From GCA-020344555 sp964405925 (lineage in GTDB: Bacteria > Planctomycetota > Phycisphaerae > UBA1845), in contig CAYOQG010000094.1 of assembly GCA_964405925.1 (NCBI GenBank), positions 1-17,199 on the forward strand: DNA of 17,199 nt, in the 5' to 3' direction. This document shows, one piece after another, positions 14,043 to 17,199 of the stretch. A program made the translations under genes and the position numbers. How positions within the stretch are numbered: the stretch's first letter is position 1; every line of letters starts with the position of its first letter. The notes under the pieces are model-generated. The model was given only the letters and a program-made list of their open reading frames with translations. It ran no database searches and was not told where the DNA came from.

Positions 14043-14459
14043 TTGGATGCCACAGGAATCCACTGCGTTGCGGAACTGTATGAATGTCCGAGGGCACTGC
14101 TCGACGACGAGGCGTTTATCGTCGGCGCTCTGCGCGAAGCGGTTAAACAGGGCATGGCCACTTTGCTTGGCGAGGTATCGCACAAATTTCATCCTCAGGG
14201 TGTGACCGCCTTGGCGCTCATCGCCGAGTCGCACCTCGCCGTTCACACGTGGCCCGAGGTGGGCTACGCAGCCATTGACGTCTTTACTTGCGGCGATCAC
14301 GCAAGTGCTGAAAGAGCCTGTAAATACCTCGCCCAGGCGTTAGAATGTGGCAGATATTCGCTCAAGAAGCTCAAACGTGGTCTCGAGAACGCCAGCGAGA
14401 TCGCCTCGGAGAAAACCGCGAGACGCGAAAAAGCGTTGACCCCGATCCTGAATGTCTAA
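14043..14459 (+). CDS. speD: S-adenosylmethionine decarboxylase proenzyme
   Basis: It makes decarboxylated SAM, the aminopropyl donor for polyamine synthesis, using a self-generated pyruvoyl group. The 138-residue protein is the short bacterial/archaeal class. The self-cleavage site is AESHLAVHTWPE: Glu62-Ser63, with Ser63 becoming the pyruvoyl residue. His68 and Cys83 sit at the positions known to be catalytic in Thermotoga SpeD. HKFHPQGVT at 47-55 is also typical. The start is TTG 14043, because the encoded DATGIHCVAELY aligns with normal SpeD N-termini and a stop lies two codons upstream. The C-terminal tail is basic and slightly extended. speE follows after only 15 nt, so the two form an operon. 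The leader carries a 70-nt hairpin element. Confidence 0.95.
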   Translation: MDATGIHCVAELYECPRALLDDEAFIVGALREAVKQGMATLLGEVSHKFHPQGVTALALIAESHLAVHTWPEVGYAAIDVFTCGDHASAERACKYLAQALECGRYSLKKLKRGLENASEIASEKTARREKALTPILNV

Positions 14460-14474
14460 ACAGGAGCCGCTTTC

Positions 14475-15434
14475 GTGCCTGGCTCTGAACTCCGTGCCGA
14501 CCTTTGGATCAAGGAATTCATCACCCCGTGGGACTACTACGCCCACGGTATTACCAATATCGTCGCCTACGGCAAGACTCCGTTCCAGGAGATGCACATC
14601 GTCGAGACCGGCGCCTATGGCCGAGCACTCGTGCTTGACGGAAAGTGGCAGTCGTGCACGGGCGACGAGTTCCTCTACCACGAGCCACTCGTACACGCGC
14701 CCATGCTTGTTCACGGGGCTCCGCGTCGCGTCCTGATCCTCGGCGGTGGAGAGGGAGCGACGGCGCGTGAGGTGTTGCGTTGGAAGACGGTCGAGCAAGT
14801 TGCAATGATCGACATCGACCGCGAGGTGGTTGAGGCCTGCCGACGACACTTGGCCGACATGCATAAGAATGCCTTCGACGATCCTCGCCTCGAGGTCGTG
14901 ATCCAAGATGCGCTGGAATACTTGGATAGTACTGACCAGACATGGGACGTCATCGTGTCGGATCTGTCGGATCCGATCGAGGAGGGCCCCTCCTTCAAGC
15001 TGTTTACCAGGGAGTACTTCGAGCAGACCAGGCGTGTGCTAATGCCCGACGGTGTGTTTGTGCTTCAAGCTGGACCGGTTTCCCCGGCTGAGCTTGGCAT
15101 GCATGCCCGGCTTGTCTGCACCATGCGATCCGTCTTCGACAACGTAGAGTCCTACACCACCCATGTTCCGACATTTGCGGCTCCGTGGGGTTTCGCCTTA
15201 GGGACCTCGAAGGTTATCGACACCCAGCCAGACCCGGCCCGGGTCGACCAGGAGCTTCGAGGGAAGACAACCGGTGGTTTCCGAATGTTGGACGGCCGAA
15301 CGCTGCTGGGTCTATTCCAATTGCCCAAACACCTTCGGGAGGCGATTGCGGCGGAGACGCGCATCTATACGCTTGGCCAGCCACCGAGATTCTTCGGCAA
15401 GGGAAGCGTATCTACGACGACCGCGCGGCCCTGA
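14475..15434 (+). CDS. speE: Polyamine aminopropyltransferase, thermospermine-synthase-like
   Basis: It transfers the aminopropyl group of decarboxylated SAM to a polyamine acceptor. The 319-residue protein has the N-terminal beta domain, DGKWQS..DEFLYHE at 55-70, the nucleotide loop GGGEG at 90-94, IDID at 112-115, the active-site stretch SDLSDPIEEGP at 162-172 (Asp163 and Asp166), and LQAGP at 197-201. The motifs DGK(M/W)QS, DL(A/S)DP.E.GP and QAGP are those I associate with plant ACL5 thermospermine synthases rather than with E. coli-type spermidine synthase (DG..Q, D(S/T)(T/S)DP). The product could therefore be thermospermine or another long polyamine; spermidine is also possible. The start is GTG 14475, with AGGAG (14462-14466) 8 nt upstream. 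The C-terminus extends a little past the core fold (GKGSVSTTTARP). Confidence 0.9.
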   Translation: MPGSELRADLWIKEFITPWDYYAHGITNIVAYGKTPFQEMHIVETGAYGRALVLDGKWQSCTGDEFLYHEPLVHAPMLVHGAPRRVLILGGGEGATAREVLRWKTVEQVAMIDIDREVVEACRRHLADMHKNAFDDPRLEVVIQDALEYLDSTDQTWDVIVSDLSDPIEEGPSFKLFTREYFEQTRRVLMPDGVFVLQAGPVSPAELGMHARLVCTMRSVFDNVESYTTHVPTFAAPWGFALGTSKVIDTQPDPARVDQELRGKTTGGFRMLDGRTLLGLFQLPKHLREAIAAETRIYTLGQPPRFFGKGSVSTTTARP

Positions 15435-15450
15435 ATGAATGCTGCATGCA

Positions 15451-15521
15451 GAATTCGCGCATGCGAACCGTTTCATCATTTAGCATTGCGAATTCCGCAT
15501 TCCCACCGCCTGCCGCGGCGG
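15451..15521. terminator. Inverted repeats between convergent genes
   Basis: GAATTCGC (15451-15458) and GCGAATTC (15488-15495) are a perfect 8-bp inverted repeat with a 29-nt interior. A second stem, CCGCC/GGCGG (15506-15510 and 15517-15521), follows. They fill the gap between the stop codons of speE and the secreted-protein gene, so a bidirectional transcription end is likely, although no U-tract is obvious. Confidence 0.35.
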
Positions 15522-15531
15522 GAAGACCCGG

Positions 15532-16740
15532 TCATAACCCATCACACGTGGCAAAGTACGGTGGGTCACCCGGCTCCGTCCAGAATTCCTTGAACTGTGC
15601 CCAGTCGTCGCAATCGACGTCCGTGTCGTCGTCGAAGTCCGCCGGCAGACAGTCTCCGGTGAAGGGAATATCCGGGCCGGAATAGCAGGCCTGGACTTGC
15701 ACCGCGTCGTCGGAGTCCAGGTCGCCGTCGCTATCGAAATCGCCGATCAAGCAGCCGCTACGACACGGTGCCAGCGTGCAGTCAGGAACTCCTCCCTGGG
15801 CAAGGCAGATCTCGCGCGGGTAATCGTCAATGCAAATAAAAGGCCAGCAACATCTGTCAAAGTCCGGACAGACACATGAGCGGTTCGGAGGATTCGTGCA
15901 TGGACAAAGGTCCCAGCAATCATGTACACCGTCCTCGTCGCAGTCCTCCCAGGTGTCGCAGGCGTCGGGTATCCCGTCACCGTCGCAATCCGGATCGCAC
16001 TCGTCGGGCACACCGTTGAAATCGCAGTCGCCGCTGGTTCCGTCTTCGATGTCACATGTATCCCACACAAGGTTGCCGTTGCAGTCGTCCAAGACATAGT
16101 TGATTCCGCGGAAGCCGTCTACGGCGCCCGCGATATCGACGAAATCGATCACGTAGTCCGGATACGAGGGCATGAGATCCACGCGGTGGGTTGCCGGTGC
16201 TGTTGGAATATGCTTGAAGGCCTCAACGATTGCGCTGATGTCGATGAAGTCGGTCACGCCATTTGGCGGCGTGCACGGGGGCACGTCGCAAGAGCCGACC
16301 ACATCACCCCACTTGTACATGGTCACGATGACGGTTGGGGAAAGATCAGGCGCTTCCACCGTACCGCAGTCCGCATACACCCTGTACGTGCCTTCAGGAA
16401 CCAGCATCGGTGCGCGTAAAAAAAGCGTGCCCCACTCGCTGGGTGCTCGGAACACCGGTTCGGACACTGGGCGGGCAACACCGAGCGCCGCTAGAGCGGG
16501 ATTGGCGTCAAAGTCAAAGTACCTGGTACAGGTTGCATCAAAATCGCTTTGCACGACCAGAATCGCCACGGGCGTCGGATCCAGGTCCGCAGGCGTCACC
16601 TCTATGTATCGTGGGTTTATGGCGACAACCGCGGGTGCATCGCATGCACTTGCGACGCCCGTTCCCCATCCCTCACTCGCCAGAAGCGCTAAGCCGCAAA
16701 GCATGGCCCAGACCATCGGAAATCGCAAAGAATGTTGCAC
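15532..16740 (-). CDS. Secreted dockerin-like / thrombospondin type 3 repeat protein
   Basis: A 402-residue exported protein, probably extracellular and calcium-dependent. The N-terminal QHSLRFPMVWAMLCGLALL is a signal peptide with a likely cut after ASA (about 32), leaving a Cys-led mature end. Residues 36-140 are a beta-rich domain of unknown role. Residues 143-215 form a dockerin-like pair: GVTDFIDISAIVEAFK and YVIDFVDIAGAVDGFRG. Residues 218-273 are Asp/Cys-rich calcium loops of thrombospondin type 3 kind (DCNGN, DCDFNGVPDECD, DCDGDGIPDACD). A Cys-rich module follows, and 331-388 hold another EF-hand-like pair (DFDSDGDLDSDDAVQVQACYSG, DFDDDTDVDCDDWAQFKEF). There is no sortase or PEP-CTERM signal. 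The start is GTG 16740, because AGGGGG stands 7 nt upstream and the longer open frame to 16851 has no such site. Such proteins are frequent in Phycisphaerae. Confidence 0.85.
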   Translation of the reverse strand: MQHSLRFPMVWAMLCGLALLASEGWGTGVASACDAPAVVAINPRYIEVTPADLDPTPVAILVVQSDFDATCTRYFDFDANPALAALGVARPVSEPVFRAPSEWGTLFLRAPMLVPEGTYRVYADCGTVEAPDLSPTVIVTMYKWGDVVGSCDVPPCTPPNGVTDFIDISAIVEAFKHIPTAPATHRVDLMPSYPDYVIDFVDIAGAVDGFRGINYVLDDCNGNLVWDTCDIEDGTSGDCDFNGVPDECDPDCDGDGIPDACDTWEDCDEDGVHDCWDLCPCTNPPNRSCVCPDFDRCCWPFICIDDYPREICLAQGGVPDCTLAPCRSGCLIGDFDSDGDLDSDDAVQVQACYSGPDIPFTGDCLPADFDDDTDVDCDDWAQFKEFWTEPGDPPYFATCDGL

Positions 16741-17199
16741 AACGCATCCCCCTAAAAAGAAGAACGGAACTCGGCCAGAGCGACCGGTCCCCTCGTCCAC
16801 ACCCCGTGGACGACCCCGAATGTAGTGAAACGAGCCAACACCCAGCCACACCTCGTCGTGGCCACAACGGCAGATCCCTCACGCTCTGCGATGCCACGAA
16901 CTGGGTCCACAGCGGAGTCGCACGCCGCCCGTCGTAGAAGTCCACGATACCGTCTCAACGCACAACGGTCAACGGATTTCTTGCTCGTGTTTCTTATCGG
17001 ACGCTCGATCCCGCTACGTCCGTAGGATCCGTTGAAGCTTCCTAAGCTTGCCCGTTCCGTCCTCCTGTGGCATGCGCCGAGCTGCGGCAGACCGTCGGCT
17101 CTGAGAGTGAGTGGGATCGTCGTTCGTCTACCCTGAGCACCGCCGAAGCTCGATTCCGGCGACGCTTTAAGGGCTGTGTTTATCGGTGCCCAATACAAT
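16741..17199. other. Gene-free right end of the window
   Basis: I see no supported gene; open frames here lack motifs and ribosome binding sites. The stretch holds the leader of the secreted-protein gene, including its Shine-Dalgarno (AGGGGG on the minus strand, 16753-16748) and the inverted repeat at 16793-16813. No clear promoter could be chosen. Confidence 0.4.
16793..16813. promoter_or_regulatory. Inverted repeat in the leader of the secreted-protein gene
   Basis: TCGTCCAC (16793-16800) and GTGGACGA (16806-16813) form a perfect 8-bp stem with loop ACCCC, about 53 nt upstream of GTG 16740. It may be an operator or an RNA hairpin; nothing decides between these. Confidence 0.3.

Noticed and set aside
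13824..14300. Minus-strand open frame of 158 codons
   Set aside because: It is antisense to speD, whose catalytic residues are all present on the plus strand; no family motif is seen in the minus frame.
16752..17198. Minus-strand open frame of 148 codons at the right edge
   Set aside because: Composition is Arg/Ser/Thr-rich and low in protein-like pattern, there is no ribosome binding site, and it overlaps the leader of the secreted-protein gene.

Overview
The window looks like a chromosomal segment of a Planctomycetota bacterium, probably Phycisphaerae-like. I infer this from three things seen in the sequence: a DXS carrying GDASIVNGVAFEG where most bacteria have GDGA..GG; a secreted protein built from dockerin-like duplicates and thrombospondin-type-3 calcium loops; and many short GC-rich hairpin repeats between genes. 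No rRNA, tRNA, CRISPR array or intact transposase was found.

Layout. Positions 1-480 hold no convincing gene but a cluster of short perfect hairpins. A good promoter and ribosome binding site then drive a PD-(D/E)XK-nuclease-like hypothetical protein (563-1246). From 7208 down to 1392 a five-gene block runs on the minus strand, in transcription order: parvulin-type exported chaperone/PPIase, adenylate kinase, farnesyl/geranylgeranyl diphosphate synthase (ispA), DXP synthase (dxs) and NAD kinase (nadK). It supplies isoprenoid precursors and NADP. Diverging from it on the plus strand are a PhnP-like metallo-beta-lactamase-fold hydrolase, a small unknown protein, and two tandem stand-alone ClpC-type N-terminal-domain proteins with no ATPase. 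Three copies of one hairpin repeat lie among these genes.

Downstream are acpS (minus), a class I methyltransferase (plus), the decayed remnant of an OPT oligopeptide transporter (minus), a membrane-anchored SGNH hydrolase (plus), a speD-speE polyamine operon (plus) whose SpeE resembles thermospermine synthases, and a secreted calcium-binding-type protein (minus).

The least explained signal is a pair of homologous 70-nt inverted-repeat elements (12233-12302 and 13951-14020; 51 of 70 positions identical by my count). Each ends exactly 22 nt before the start codon of an unrelated gene, the SGNH hydrolase and speD. They could be a family of 5'-leader RNA elements or a small non-autonomous repeat. 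A second regulatory candidate is a hairpin that can hide the Shine-Dalgarno sequence ahead of the parvulin gene.
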